A stretch of 64,000 bases of DNA from Hymenobacter baengnokdamensis (GCF_008728635.1 NZ_CP044285.1:682001-746000), one strand, 5' to 3'; positions 43,870-53,448 are shown, counted from the first letter of the stretch. Notes: a model not told the origin generated them from the sequence alone. A program made the numbers and translations.

Positions 43870-45543
43870 TCAGGGCTTATTCGAGTCTACCACCGGCCGC
43901 GCCTCCCGGTTCGCCAAATCCCAGGCCAGATAGAATACCAGCCGGGCCCGTGCCTCCAGCTTATCAAACTCAATTTTGGCAATCTCGTCGCTGGCCTCGT
44001 GGTAGTCGGCGTGGACGCCATTAAAGAAAAATGCCACCGGAATCCCCTTCTTAGCGAAGTTGTAGTGGTCGGAGCGGTAGTAAAACCGGTTCGGGTCGTT
44101 GGGGTCGTTGAAGCGGTAGTCGAGGTCGAGGTTGCCGTGCTGCTGATTGGCCGCGATGAGCGCCGCGTGCAGCTGCGACGACAATTTATCTGACCCGATA
44201 ACGTACACGTAATCAGCCTTGCCCTGGTGCGCATCGTCGGTGCGACCAATCATATCAATGTTGAGGTCGGTGATGGTGCTGGCCAGCGGAAATACCGGGT
44301 GGTCGGTGTAATACTCGGAGCCGAGCAGGCCTTTCTCCTCCCCCGTATTGGCCAGAAACAGGATGCTGCGGCGCGGGCCGTGCCCGGCGTGGGCGGCCTT
44401 GGTAAAGGCCTGCGCAATGCTGAGCATTCCCACCGTGCCCGAGCCATCGTCGTCGGCCCCGTTGTACACCTGCCCGCCAATGATGCCGAGGTGGTCGTAG
44501 TGCGCCGACACCACCAGAATTTCCTCTTTCTTATCGGTGCCCGGCAAAAAGCCCAGCACGTTTTCGGTGCTTACGGCACTGCGCTCCTGCGGGGCGCTGA
44601 TGCTGAATTTGGCGGGCTTAACCTTAGTGGCTACCGGCTGCCTGGCGGCGGCCGTGGCCGTTTCGTAGCTCCGAATGGTTGCGTCGCTGGTACCCAGCAG
44701 CTTCAGGCCCAGGGCCGGCGACACGAAGAACGACGGCGCCCGCCCGCCTGCCTGGTCGGCGGCTGCGATGGTGGGCTGCATAATGCGCGGCGTGAGGCGA
44801 GCGGCCAGCTTGCCAAAATCGGCCTTGGGCGAAAAATCGACAAAAAAGACGCTGCGGGCACCCTTTTGCGCCGCCAGCGCGGCCTTGGCCCGAAAATCAA
44901 CGGCCCACTTGGTGGCCGAGCCGTCGGGGCTGAGCACCGACTTGCCTTCGGTGGTGCGGGGCTCACCCAGCAGCATAATCAGGTCCTTGCCCTTCACGTC
45001 GTGGCCCGCGTAGTCGGAATACGTGCCCTGCTCAATACCGTAGCCCACAAATACCGGCTGCACGGCGGTAGCCTGCTGAAACGGCGAGCGGCCAAACGCA
45101 TAAAAATCCTTCAGCCACTCGTAGGCCTTGCCGCCCACGGTGATGGTACCGCCCGGCTGCCAGGCGCTGCGCTCGAGGTTGAAGGTTTGCAGGTAAGGGT
45201 TGGCGGTATTGGTCGTAACGGGGGCTACCAGGCTGTCGGCGGCAAACTGCTTGCTGATGTAAGCGGCGGCCATTTTCTGGCCCTTGGTGCCGGTTTCGCG
45301 GCCCTCGTACTCATCCGAAGCCAGCACGCTGAGGTCGCGCCGCAGGTGCTCCTGCGTAATATAGCGCTCGGCGTATGTAGTAACGTAGTCGGCCGTTTGC
45401 GCTGGCACCGGCACCGGGCCGTGCGGCGCAATACCCGCAGCCGGCACGTTTTTAAGCTTGATTTTAGTTTTGGCCGGGCTGGTCTGCGCCTGCACCAATG
45501 CCGGAAGCGCCAGGGCGGCCAGCCAGAGAGAAAAGGATTTCAT
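43870..45543 (-). CDS. M28-family zinc aminopeptidase, exported
   Basis: A 557-residue exported metallopeptidase with a signal peptide ending near VQAQ (20). A PA-like insert occupies about 150-320. The M28 zinc site is complete: SAHYDHLGI, NGADDDGSGTVGML, ANTGEEKGLLGSEYY (catalytic Glu), NIDMIGRTDDAH and RSDHYNFAKKGIPVAFFF. These enzymes remove N-terminal residues from peptides in the periplasm or outside the cell. The start is 15 bp from the ispF stop, so both are probably one operon from the promoter at 46065. Confidence 0.93.
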   Translation of the reverse strand: MKSFSLWLAALALPALVQAQTSPAKTKIKLKNVPAAGIAPHGPVPVPAQTADYVTTYAERYITQEHLRRDLSVLASDEYEGRETGTKGQKMAAAYISKQFAADSLVAPVTTNTANPYLQTFNLERSAWQPGGTITVGGKAYEWLKDFYAFGRSPFQQATAVQPVFVGYGIEQGTYSDYAGHDVKGKDLIMLLGEPRTTEGKSVLSPDGSATKWAVDFRAKAALAAQKGARSVFFVDFSPKADFGKLAARLTPRIMQPTIAAADQAGGRAPSFFVSPALGLKLLGTSDATIRSYETATAAARQPVATKVKPAKFSISAPQERSAVSTENVLGFLPGTDKKEEILVVSAHYDHLGIIGGQVYNGADDDGSGTVGMLSIAQAFTKAAHAGHGPRRSILFLANTGEEKGLLGSEYYTDHPVFPLASTITDLNIDMIGRTDDAHQGKADYVYVIGSDKLSSQLHAALIAANQQHGNLDLDYRFNDPNDPNRFYYRSDHYNFAKKGIPVAFFFNGVHADYHEASDEIAKIEFDKLEARARLVFYLAWDLANREARPVVDSNKP

Positions 45544-45558
45544 GAGAAATACTTGGTA

Positions 45559-46038
45559 TTACGCTTTATAAATCAAGACGGTAGCGTACGCCGCCACGCC
45601 TTCCTGCCGCCCCACAAAGCCCAGCTTTTCGGTCGTGGTGGCCTTAATGGAAATCAGGTCTTCCTCAACGGCCATTACTTGAGCCAGCGCCTGACGCATG
45701 GCCGGGATGTGCGGGTTCACCTTTGGCTGCTCCAAACATATAGTAGAGTCTATATTACTCAGCTCGTAGCCTTTGCCGCGTAGCAGGCGTAGCGTTTCGG
45801 CCAGCAGCTTCTTGCTGTCGATGCCCTTATACTGCGGGTCGGTATCGGGGAAATGAAAGCCGATGTCGCGCAGGTTGGCCGCGCCCAGCAGCGCATCGCA
45901 GATAACGTGGATGAGCACGTCGGCATCGGAGTGGCCGTGCGCGCCGTGGGTGTGTGGCACCAGGATGCCGCCCAGCCAGAACGGCAGGCCCGGCTGCAAT
46001 TGGTGAACGTCGTAGCCGAAGCCAACGCGGATTTTCAT
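45559..46038 (-). CDS. ispF: 2-C-methyl-D-erythritol 2,4-cyclodiphosphate synthase
   Basis: A 159-residue enzyme of the MEP isoprenoid pathway that cyclises CDP-ME-2-phosphate. Metal ligands are in FGYDVHQL (D8, H10) and the His of GAHGHSDADVLIHVICDALLGA (in pieces); DIGFHFPDTDPQYKGIDS and the C-terminal IKATTTEKLGFVGRQEGVAAYA are family hallmarks. ATG 46038 is preferred over a GTG two codons upstream. It heads a leftward unit with the M28 peptidase. Confidence 0.96.
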   Translation of the reverse strand: MKIRVGFGYDVHQLQPGLPFWLGGILVPHTHGAHGHSDADVLIHVICDALLGAANLRDIGFHFPDTDPQYKGIDSKKLLAETLRLLRGKGYELSNIDSTICLEQPKVNPHIPAMRQALAQVMAVEEDLISIKATTTEKLGFVGRQEGVAAYATVLIYKA

Positions 46039-46064
46039 AAGCACTGAGTAAGCGGGATGGAGCG

Positions 46065-46072
46065 CAAAGGTA
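46065..46072 (-). promoter_or_regulatory. TAnnTTTG promoter element for ispF
   Basis: On the minus strand this reads TACCTTTG, an exact -7 match 26 bp before the ispF ATG. Confidence 0.55.
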
Positions 46073-46134
46073 TTTACCTGCGGGGATGCCGTGAGAGGCC
46101 GCTCGGTATCGCTTAACTTTTACTGAAAAAGAGC

Positions 46135-46164
46135 TTGTAGTTTTAACTAATATTATTAGCTTTG
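46135..46164 (+). promoter_or_regulatory. TTG-N19-TAnnTTTG promoter
   Basis: TTG (46135-46137) and TAGCTTTG (46157-46164) are separated by 19 bp, the expected spacing for the main Bacteroidota sigma factor. It points toward tetR, 200 bp away, and would give a long leader. Confidence 0.6.
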
Positions 46165-46218
46165 CGCAGACAATAAAGTTAGCTGTTGCTGGCCGGGCTT
46201 ATCCCCAAAGGACCGAAA

Positions 46219-46269
46219 ATGCTGGACCTGCTTAAAGTAAAAGCGGAGTTAATCCGTCAGGTTACATAA
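46219..46269 (+). CDS. Possible 16-residue leader peptide
   Basis: ATG to TAA encoding MLDLLKVKAELIRQVT, with AAAGGA 8 nt upstream, lies between the 46135 promoter and the tetR operator. It is too short for coding statistics and may be chance; I list it only because it has a ribosome-binding-like sequence and an upstream promoter. Confidence 0.25.
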   Translation: MLDLLKVKAELIRQVT

Positions 46270-46316
46270 CTACTCAAACAACCAATCTGGTCGGCTGACG
46301 CGAGCAAAAAACAACG

Positions 46317-46346
46317 CGGAAACTTTGAGCCCATCAAAAGTTTCCG
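46317..46346. promoter_or_regulatory. Probable TetR operator (dyad over the tetR promoter)
   Basis: CGGAAACTTT-N10-AAAGTTTCCG is a perfect 10-bp dyad. It covers the -33 TTTG and ends 4 bp before the -7 TATCTTTG, so a bound dimer would block the promoter of the tetR-efflux operon. Confidence 0.7.
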
Positions 46347-46357
46347 TCGTATCTTTG
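46324..46357 (+). promoter_or_regulatory. tetR promoter
   Basis: TTTG (46324-46327) and TATCTTTG (46350-46357), spacing 22 bp. The -7 box ends 8 bp before the ATG at 46365, so the transcript would have almost no leader. Confidence 0.6.
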
Positions 46358-46364
46358 CAGCGTC

Positions 46365-46982
46365 ATGATAGAAACCAAGGACCGGATTCTGCACCAAGCG
46401 GCCGCGCTGTTTATGCGCAACGGCATCAAGAGTGTAAGCATGGACGATATCGCGGCCGAACTGGCGATGTCGAAAAAGACGCTTTATAAGACCTTCACCA
46501 ACAAAGACGAAATCGTGCTGGCCGTGATGAGCACGCACCTGGCTAAGGTGCAGGGCGAGTGCGCCAGCATAGCGGCCCCGGCAGCCAACGCCGTGGAAGA
46601 AATGCTGAACCTCTCGCACTGGGCCGACCAGCAGTTCAGCAACATTCACCCCAGCATTTTCTACGACCTGCGCAAGTATCATCCCGATGCGTGGGTACTA
46701 TTTGTAGCCCACAAAAACACTTTCATTCTCAACCAGATAACCCAGAACCTGCGCCGGGGCATGGCCGAAGGCCTCTACCGCCCCGACCTCGACGTGGAGG
46801 TGCTGGCCCGCCTCAACCTGGCCCAGATTGAGCTGGCCTTCGACCCGGTGCTGTACCCGCCCGCTCAGTTTGGGCCCGACCGCGTGAACCGGGTATTCGA
46901 CGAGCATTTTCTCCTGGGGGTGGCTACGCTCAAGGGACACAAGCTTATTAACGAGTATCGCCGCATCACCGAGGAAGAATAG
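46365..46982 (+). CDS. TetR-family repressor of the efflux operon
   Basis: A 205-residue regulator. The N-terminal TetR helix-turn-helix is TKDRILHQAAALFMRNGIKSVSMDDIAAELAMSKKTLYKTFTNKDEIV in pieces; the C-terminal 150 residues are the variable ligand-binding helices. It sits 48 bp upstream of tolC in the same direction, and a perfect dyad overlaps its promoter, so autoregulation plus control of the tripartite pump is the natural reading. The inducer is unknown. A near-leaderless start is suggested by promoter position. Confidence 0.92.
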   Translation: MIETKDRILHQAAALFMRNGIKSVSMDDIAAELAMSKKTLYKTFTNKDEIVLAVMSTHLAKVQGECASIAAPAANAVEEMLNLSHWADQQFSNIHPSIFYDLRKYHPDAWVLFVAHKNTFILNQITQNLRRGMAEGLYRPDLDVEVLARLNLAQIELAFDPVLYPPAQFGPDRVNRVFDEHFLLGVATLKGHKLINEYRRITEEE

Positions 46983-47030
46983 CCCGGCTCTTTACCTGCT
47001 CTTTACCAGACTGTTCGTCTTTCACCTGTT

Positions 47031-48692
47031 ATGAATAAATCCTTATTAGGCGCGTTGCTGGCCACCTCGGCGCTGGCCTTTGGGCCGGCAGCCCTGGCCC
47101 AGGCGCCGGCCGCGCTTCCGAGCCAGCCCTCTTCCGGCCTAATGGCCCTGAGCCTCTCGCAGGCAGTGCACTTTGCCGTGCAAAACAAATCGAGCCTGCA
47201 GGCCACGCGCTTGGCCGAGCAGACCGCGGCCGCCCGCGTGGGCGAAATAAAAGCCCAGGGCCTGCCGCAGCTGAACGTGGGGGCCAACGTAGCCGACAAC
47301 TTCAAGCTGCAAAAGTCGCTGGTTGACTTTGGCGCGCTGGCCGGCCCGGTGCTGAAAGGCACAACCCTGACGCAAGCCGATATCAACAAGGCGCAGGGCG
47401 GCAATCCGATAACCCTGGCACCGACTTACGGCGACCCGGTATCGGTACCGCCCCAGCCGTTTGCCTTTGGCCTGCAATACGCAGGCAACACATCGGCCTC
47501 GTTCTCACAGCAGATTTTTGACGGCTCCTATCTCATTGGCCTCAAGGCAGCTAAGGTCTACACCGACCTGGCCAAAAAACAGACCCAGCAGGCCGAGATT
47601 GACGTAGTAGAGCAGGTTAGCAAAGCCTACTACAGTACCCTGGTAGCGCGCTCGCGCCTGGCCCTGCTGGCCCGCAACGTGCAGCGCCTCGACACGGTGC
47701 TTTACCAAACCAACCAGACGTTTAAGGCGGGCTTTGCCGAAAAGCTCGACGTAGACCGCCTGCGCGTGCAGCGCAACAACCTGGTGGTAGAGCAGCAAAA
47801 AGCGCAGCGCCTCACGGAGCTGAGCGTGGCGCTCCTCAAATTTCAGATGGGCCTGCCCCAAAGCCAGCCCGTGCAGCTGACCGACTCGCTCGGCGCGGCG
47901 GTCGTTGATGCCGGAACGCTGCGTCGCAACCTGGGGGCCGCCAGCTTCGGCACCGGTGGCGGGGCCACTGGCCTGAGTAGTCTGCCGGCGGCCCCGACCA
48001 GCGCGGGCCAGGGCACTACGGGACCGCCCACGCCGGGCATCAACAACGGCCAGCCCAGCCAGGCAAACGCAGTTTTCAACTACAACAACCGCATTGAGTT
48101 CTCGACCCTGCAAACGCAGCAGGCCCTAGCCGGGCTCGACCTGCGCAACCGGCAGGCCGGTGCTTATCCGCGCCTCGCCCTTACGGCCGCTTACGGCTTT
48201 TCGGGCTCAGCCAAGACGGCGAGCGACTTGTTTGCCTTCCGGGGGCCTACCTCGACCAACAGCGCCGGTCAGCTCAACCAGAACTGGTTTGGCTTCGGCA
48301 ACGTGGGGCTGGCCCTGAACATTCCGGTGTTTGATGGCTTTCGGCGCCGCTACCAGGTGCAGCAGGCGCGCATCGCGCAGCAAACCATTGAGAAAGGGTT
48401 TGAAACCCTGCGCCAGAGCATCGATTTGCAGGATGCGCAGAGCCGCGCTACTCTCGTCAACGCCCTCGACGTGCTGGATAACCAAAAGGCCAACCTCGAC
48501 CTGGCCGCCGATGTGGCGCGCGTCACGCGCATCAAGTTCAATGCCGGCGTGGGCTCCAACCTCGAAGTTATTACGGCCGAAACCTCGCTGCGCGAAGCCC
48601 AAACCAATTACTACTCGGCTATTTATGATGTGCTGGTAGCGAAGGTTGACCGCGACAAAGCCACCGGCGAACTCTACACGCAGGCCAAGTAA
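47031..48692 (+). CDS. TolC-family outer-membrane efflux protein
   Basis: A 553-residue outer-membrane channel with signal peptide (cut near ALAQAPA). Two OEP repeats are visible: MALSLSQAVHFAVQNKSSLQ starts the first and NRIEFSTLQTQQALAGLDLRNRQAGAYPRL, in pieces, the second; each ends in long coiled-coil helices (LDVDRLRVQRNNLVVEQQKA; SNLEVITAETSLREAQTNYY). An extra Gly/Pro/Thr-rich insertion at about 305-345 separates the repeats, longer than in standard TolC. It is the outer component of the pump encoded downstream. Confidence 0.92.
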   Translation: MNKSLLGALLATSALAFGPAALAQAPAALPSQPSSGLMALSLSQAVHFAVQNKSSLQATRLAEQTAAARVGEIKAQGLPQLNVGANVADNFKLQKSLVDFGALAGPVLKGTTLTQADINKAQGGNPITLAPTYGDPVSVPPQPFAFGLQYAGNTSASFSQQIFDGSYLIGLKAAKVYTDLAKKQTQQAEIDVVEQVSKAYYSTLVARSRLALLARNVQRLDTVLYQTNQTFKAGFAEKLDVDRLRVQRNNLVVEQQKAQRLTELSVALLKFQMGLPQSQPVQLTDSLGAAVVDAGTLRRNLGAASFGTGGGATGLSSLPAAPTSAGQGTTGPPTPGINNGQPSQANAVFNYNNRIEFSTLQTQQALAGLDLRNRQAGAYPRLALTAAYGFSGSAKTASDLFAFRGPTSTNSAGQLNQNWFGFGNVGLALNIPVFDGFRRRYQVQQARIAQQTIEKGFETLRQSIDLQDAQSRATLVNALDVLDNQKANLDLAADVARVTRIKFNAGVGSNLEVITAETSLREAQTNYYSAIYDVLVAKVDRDKATGELYTQAK

Positions 48693-48739
48693 CCCCTTAA
48701 AAGAACGTCATGCTCGGCATGGCCGTCAGCTCCTACCTT

Positions 48740-49867
48740 ATGCGCCCCACTTCCTTTCTTCTTTCTGCCACCGTTGCCGTTGCTCTTACCGCTTGTGGCG
48801 GTACCAAAGACCCCAAGGCCGAGCTAGCCAAGCTCAAGGCCGACCAGGCCGCTACCCAGGCCAAAATAGCCGACCTCGAAGCCAAAACCGGGGCGGGCAA
48901 GACCGACTCGGCCAGCACTGCCGTGCCGGTATCGGTGCTGAAAGTGGCTCCCGAAAACTTTGCCGGCTACCTCGAAGTGCAGGGCCGCGTCGATTTTGAC
49001 CAGAACTCGACCGTCAGCTCGCGGGCGGCCGGCACGCTTACCAGCGTGCGGGTGCAGCGCGGCGACCAGGTGCATAAGGGCCAGGTGCTGGCGACCGTCG
49101 ATGCCTCGGTGCTCGACGCCAGCATTGCCGAGCTGCGCACCCGCCTGGATTTGGCGCGCATTGTGTACGAAAAGCAGGCCGGCCTCTGGAAGCAGCAGAT
49201 TGGCACTGAAATCCAATACCTGCAAGCCAAGAATACCTATGAGGGCCTGCAGCGCAACCTCTCCACCCTCAACCAGCAGCGGGCTATGTACAACGTGGTG
49301 GCTCCGTACAGCGGCGTGGTTGATAACGTATTGCCCAAGCTCGGCGAAACGGTAGCGCCCGGCTCGCCGGTGGTGCAGCTCAACAGCGGGCAGGGCGGCA
49401 AAGTGCTCGCCGACGTGTCGGAAGCTTACGCCGGCAGCATTAAGGCGGGCGACAAGGCGCTCGTGGCCATGCCCGACCTCGGCAACGAAGAAATTCCGAG
49501 CACCGTGCGCACCGTAAGCCGCACTATTTCGGCCACCAGCCGCACCTTCACCGTGGAGCTGCGCCTGCCGGCCGATAAGGCTAACCGCCTGCGGCCCAAC
49601 ATGGTGGCTACCGTGCGCATTCAGAACTATGGCCATGCCAATGCCACCGTGCTGCCCGTTGACCTGGTGCAGCACGACGAAGAGAACGCCTACGTGCTCG
49701 TGGTGGCGCGCGAAAAAGGCAAAGCCGTAGCGCAGAAGCGCGTCATCAAAACCGGCCAGACTTACAACGGCAAGCAGGAGATACTCAGCGGCCTGCACAC
49801 GGGCGATGAGGTGATTTCGGCGGGTTATCAGAACCTGAACGACGGCCAGACGGTGAAAATCAGCTAA
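48740..49867 (+). CDS. RND efflux periplasmic adaptor (MFP) lipoprotein
   Basis: A 375-residue membrane-fusion protein with lipobox ALTAC. A coiled coil ([26 protein letters not shown], in pieces) follows the Cys; the barrel-sandwich/lipoyl halves are [25 protein letters not shown] and [28 protein letters not shown]. It joins the RND permease to TolC. Start ATG at 48740; the frame is open from 48710, but that stretch is a copy of the dispersed AAAGAACGTCATGC repeat. Spacing to the permease is 30 bp. Confidence 0.92.
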   Translation: MRPTSFLLSATVAVALTACGGTKDPKAELAKLKADQAATQAKIADLEAKTGAGKTDSASTAVPVSVLKVAPENFAGYLEVQGRVDFDQNSTVSSRAAGTLTSVRVQRGDQVHKGQVLATVDASVLDASIAELRTRLDLARIVYEKQAGLWKQQIGTEIQYLQAKNTYEGLQRNLSTLNQQRAMYNVVAPYSGVVDNVLPKLGETVAPGSPVVQLNSGQGGKVLADVSEAYAGSIKAGDKALVAMPDLGNEEIPSTVRTVSRTISATSRTFTVELRLPADKANRLRPNMVATVRIQNYGHANATVLPVDLVQHDEENAYVLVVAREKGKAVAQKRVIKTGQTYNGKQEILSGLHTGDEVISAGYQNLNDGQTVKIS

Positions 49868-49897
49868 ATCTACTCTTTCAAGTAACAACTAGCTAGT

Positions 49898-52800
49898 ATG
49901 CAAGACATTGAAAAAGAGTTTGGGCCCACAAGCTGGTCGATAAACAACAAGACCAGTATATATATTATCACGCTATTGATTTCGATAGCGGGTATCTTTG
50001 CCTACATCAAGCTGGGCAAGGAGAAGTTTCCGGATATCGTTATCCCGCGCATTATCGTGGCCACGGTGTACCCCGGTACGTCGCCCACCGACATTGAGAA
50101 CCTGGTGACGCGCCAGCTTGAGAAAGAAATCAAGAGCGTGAACGGGGTGAAGAAAATCAACTCCACCTCCAACCAGGACTATTGCATTGTCGATGTGGAG
50201 TTTAACTCCGGCGTTGATGTGCAGGCGGCCAAGCAGCTCATCAAGGATGCCGTGGACAAGGCCAGCACCGAGCTGCCCAACGACCTGCCCAGCGCCCCGC
50301 TGGTGAAGGAAGTCAACATCTCGGAGCAGCCGATTATGTACGTCAACCTGAGCGGCAACCTGCCCGCTGCCCAGCTCAAAAAGCTCGCCGACGACTTTCA
50401 GGATAAGATTGAGGCGCTGCCCGAAATTACCCGCGTCGATATAGTAGGCGCGCTGGAGCAGCAGGTAAACGTAGATGTGGACCTCTATAAGCTGCAAGCG
50501 TCGCAGCTCAGCTTTACCGATATTGAGAATGCCATTGCCCGCGAGAACATTACCGTTTCGGGGGGCTCTATCGACGTGGGCTCGCAGAAGCGCGCCGTGC
50601 GCGTGGCCGGCCAGTATGTGAAGGCCGCCGATATCGCTGATATTCAGATTAAGAACCTGCGCGGCTCACCGGTGCGGCTTGGCGACATTGCCACCGTGAC
50701 CGATGGCTTTAAAGACCGCGAGAGCTTTGCCCGCCTCGACGGCCAGCCTGCCATTGCCCTGAACGTGGTGAAGCGCCAGGGCGCAAACCTGCTCGACGCC
50801 TCCGACAAGATTCACCAGCTGGTGAAAGAATCGGAAGCCAGCATGCCGAAAGGCCTGAAAATCACGATTACCGGTGATACGTCGAACGACACGCGCAACA
50901 CGCTTAATGACCTGATTAACACCATCATTATCGGCTTTTTGCTGGTAACCCTGATTCTGATGTTTTTCATGGGCACTACCAACGCCTTGTTTGTGGGCTT
51001 GTCGGTGCCGCTGTCGATGTTCCTGGCCTTTATTATGCTGCCCATGTTTGGCTTCTCGCTGAACATGATTGTGCTCTTCGCCTTTTTGCTGGCGCTGGGC
51101 ATCGTGGTCGACGACGCCATTGTGGTAATCGAAAACACCCACCGCCTGCTGCACGAGCACCCCAACCTGAGCACCCCGCAGGCCGCCAAGTATGCAGCCG
51201 GAGAAGTATTTGTGCCAGTACTGGCCGGCACGCTCACCACCGTGGCCCCGTTTGTGCCGCTGATGTTCTGGCCCGGTATTGTGGGCTCGTTCATGTTCTT
51301 TCTGCCGGTTACGCTCATTCTTACCCTGGGCGCGTCGCTGGTAGTAGCCTTCATCATGAACCCGGTGTTTGCCGTGAGCTTCATGGAGCGCGAAGAGCAC
51401 CTCGACCGGGTGCAGAAGCCGCAGCTTACGCGCGGGTTTCTGCTGGGAATGGGCGGCTTGCTGCTGGTGGCCATCGGCGGCTACCTGTCGGGCTCGAAGT
51501 TTCTGGGCAACCTGATGATGAGCATTATCGTGCTTTGCTTCCTCGATAAGTATGTGTTTGTGTACCTGATAGCCGGCTTCCAGCGCAGCGTGCTGCCGCG
51601 CTTCCAGAACGGCTATGCCCGCCTGGTAGAGCTGGCCGTGGGCGGCAAGGTGTGGCGGCAGGTTGCCATCGTGGGCGGCCTGGTAGTGCTGGGCGTACTC
51701 AGCATTATGGCCGTGGGTGCGCGCAAGCCCAAGGTAGACTTTTTCCCCAAAGGCGACCCCAAGTTTATCTATACCTACTTGCGGATGCCCGTGGGCACCC
51801 GCGTAGAAGTGACGGACTCGATTACCCATATCATCGAAAACCGGATGTATAAGGTGATTGGCCGCCACAACCCCGACGTGGAATCGGTGATTACCAACGT
51901 GGCCATCGGCGCGGGCGACCCCAGCGAGGCGACGGCAGCCGGCACCTCGCAGTCGCACCTGGGCAAAGTAGGCATCGCGTTTAAGGAGTTGAGCGAGCGC
52001 AAGGGCAAAGCCACCCACATCTACATGGATGATATTCGCGAAGCCGTGAAAGGCATTCCGGGTGCCGAAGTTTCGGTTGACCAGGAGGCCAGCGGGCCGC
52101 CCCAGGGCAAGCCGGTGGCTATTGAGGTAGCCGGCGACGACTATCCCAAGCTGGCCGCGCTCTCGAAGAAAGTGGAGCGCTATGTGGACTCGCTCAAAAT
52201 CGGGGGCATCGAAGACCTGCGCTCCGACCTCGAAGACCGCAACCCCGAAATCGGCGTTACCATTAACCGTACCCGTGCCAACCGTGAGGGTATCAGCACC
52301 GGCCAGATTGGCTCGGAGGTGCGCACCGCCATCTACGGCTTCGAGGCCAGCAAATTCAAGACGCCGGACGATGAGTATCCCATTCAGGTGCGCTACGCCA
52401 AGCCGTACCGCGACAACGTGAATGCCATTGTGAATGCCCCGCTCACGTTTCGTGATGCTACCGGCGCGGTGCGCCAAGTGCCTATCTCGGCCATCGCCGA
52501 TGTGCACTACGGCACCACCTACGGCGGCATTAAGCGCAAAGACACCCACCGCCTTATCACCATCAGCTCCAACGTGCTCAACGGCTTCACCGGACCCGAT
52601 GTGGTAGCCAATGTGCAGCGCGCCCTCAAAAGCTTCCCTGTGCCGCCCGGCTACACCGTGCGCATGGGTGGGGCGCAGGAAGACCAGAAGGAAACCAGCG
52701 ACTTCCTGGGCGTAGCGGCCATCGGGGCCATTGCACTCATCTTTCTGGTGCTGGTTACGCAGTTCAACTCCGTGAGCAAGCCGCTTATTATTCTCACCGA

Positions 52801-53338
52801 AATCATCTTCTCGATTATCGGTGTGATGCTAGGCCTGGCTATCTCGGGCATGAATATCTCCATTGTGATGACGGGTGTCGGCGTTATCGCGCTGGCTGGT
52901 ATCGTGGTGAAAAACGGTATCCTGCTCGTCGAGTTTACCGACATGCTCCGCGCTCAGGGCATGAGCCTGCACGATGCGCTCGTCACGGCCGGCCGCACCC
53001 GCCTCAACCCGGTTATCCTGACGGCTACGGCGGCTACGCTGGGTCTTATTCCGCTGGCCGTGGGGTTGAATATAGACTTTTATGAATTATTCAACTCGGG
53101 CAACCCGCACTTCTTCCTGGGCGGTGAATCAGTCGTGTTCTGGGGCCCGCTGGCCTGGACAATAATTTTCGGGTTAACGTTTGCAACCCTTATCACGCTG
53201 TTGGTAGTCCCGGTCATGTATCTTCTTAACGAGAAGCTACGGGCCAAAATCACCGGCCGCGACGTGAACAACCAGCCGCCCGCTGCCGTGCTGAGCCCCG
53301 AGGAAGTAGAAGCGGCTACGCCCCCGGTACTGGCCTAA
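49898..53338 (+). CDS. RND-family efflux permease (AcrB-like)
   Basis: A 1146-residue proton-driven exporter with the two-fold RND layout: TM1 at about 22-40, a large periplasmic loop, TM2-6 with the proton-relay Asp pair in LALGIVVDDAIVVIENTHRLL, then TM7, second loop and TM8-12 with GVIALAGIVVKNGILLVEF. About 100 residues longer than AcrB, with an extra hydrophobic segment at about 510-570 (FLLGMGGLLLVAIGGYLSG; LMMSIIVLCFLDKYVFVYL) between the halves. Drug or lipid export is known for the family; the metal-type (CusA) signature is absent. Confidence 0.94.
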   Translation: MQDIEKEFGPTSWSINNKTSIYIITLLISIAGIFAYIKLGKEKFPDIVIPRIIVATVYPGTSPTDIENLVTRQLEKEIKSVNGVKKINSTSNQDYCIVDVEFNSGVDVQAAKQLIKDAVDKASTELPNDLPSAPLVKEVNISEQPIMYVNLSGNLPAAQLKKLADDFQDKIEALPEITRVDIVGALEQQVNVDVDLYKLQASQLSFTDIENAIARENITVSGGSIDVGSQKRAVRVAGQYVKAADIADIQIKNLRGSPVRLGDIATVTDGFKDRESFARLDGQPAIALNVVKRQGANLLDASDKIHQLVKESEASMPKGLKITITGDTSNDTRNTLNDLINTIIIGFLLVTLILMFFMGTTNALFVGLSVPLSMFLAFIMLPMFGFSLNMIVLFAFLLALGIVVDDAIVVIENTHRLLHEHPNLSTPQAAKYAAGEVFVPVLAGTLTTVAPFVPLMFWPGIVGSFMFFLPVTLILTLGASLVVAFIMNPVFAVSFMEREEHLDRVQKPQLTRGFLLGMGGLLLVAIGGYLSGSKFLGNLMMSIIVLCFLDKYVFVYLIAGFQRSVLPRFQNGYARLVELAVGGKVWRQVAIVGGLVVLGVLSIMAVGARKPKVDFFPKGDPKFIYTYLRMPVGTRVEVTDSITHIIENRMYKVIGRHNPDVESVITNVAIGAGDPSEATAAGTSQSHLGKVGIAFKELSERKGKATHIYMDDIREAVKGIPGAEVSVDQEASGPPQGKPVAIEVAGDDYPKLAALSKKVERYVDSLKIGGIEDLRSDLEDRNPEIGVTINRTRANREGISTGQIGSEVRTAIYGFEASKFKTPDDEYPIQVRYAKPYRDNVNAIVNAPLTFRDATGAVRQVPISAIADVHYGTTYGGIKRKDTHRLITISSNVLNGFTGPDVVANVQRALKSFPVPPGYTVRMGGAQEDQKETSDFLGVAAIGAIALIFLVLVTQFNSVSKPLIILTEIIFSIIGVMLGLAISGMNISIVMTGVGVIALAGIVVKNGILLVEFTDMLRAQGMSLHDALVTAGRTRLNPVILTATAATLGLIPLAVGLNIDFYELFNSGNPHFFLGGESVVFWGPLAWTIIFGLTFATLITLLVVPVMYLLNEKLRAKITGRDVNNQPPAAVLSPEEVEAATPPVLA

Positions 53339-53448
53339 AGTTTGCGGGAGCTCGTCGGTTTCTTCCGGCTACTCATCGAGTGGCCAGCCGCAACCGACGA
53401 GCGGCTGCGTTACTTCCTGCCTATCTCACCTTGTTTTTGTAAAAAGTT

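Noticed and set aside
48710..48739. An upstream ATG for the efflux adaptor gene
   Set aside because: This stretch is a copy of the dispersed AGAACGTCATGC repeat; starting at 48740 gives a clean lipoprotein signal peptide.
50666..52549. A 627-codon open frame antisense to the RND permease
   Set aside because: High-GC genes commonly leave long open frames on the opposite strand; the composition is His/Gly/Arg/Gln-rich with no domain, and the sense gene is fully supported.
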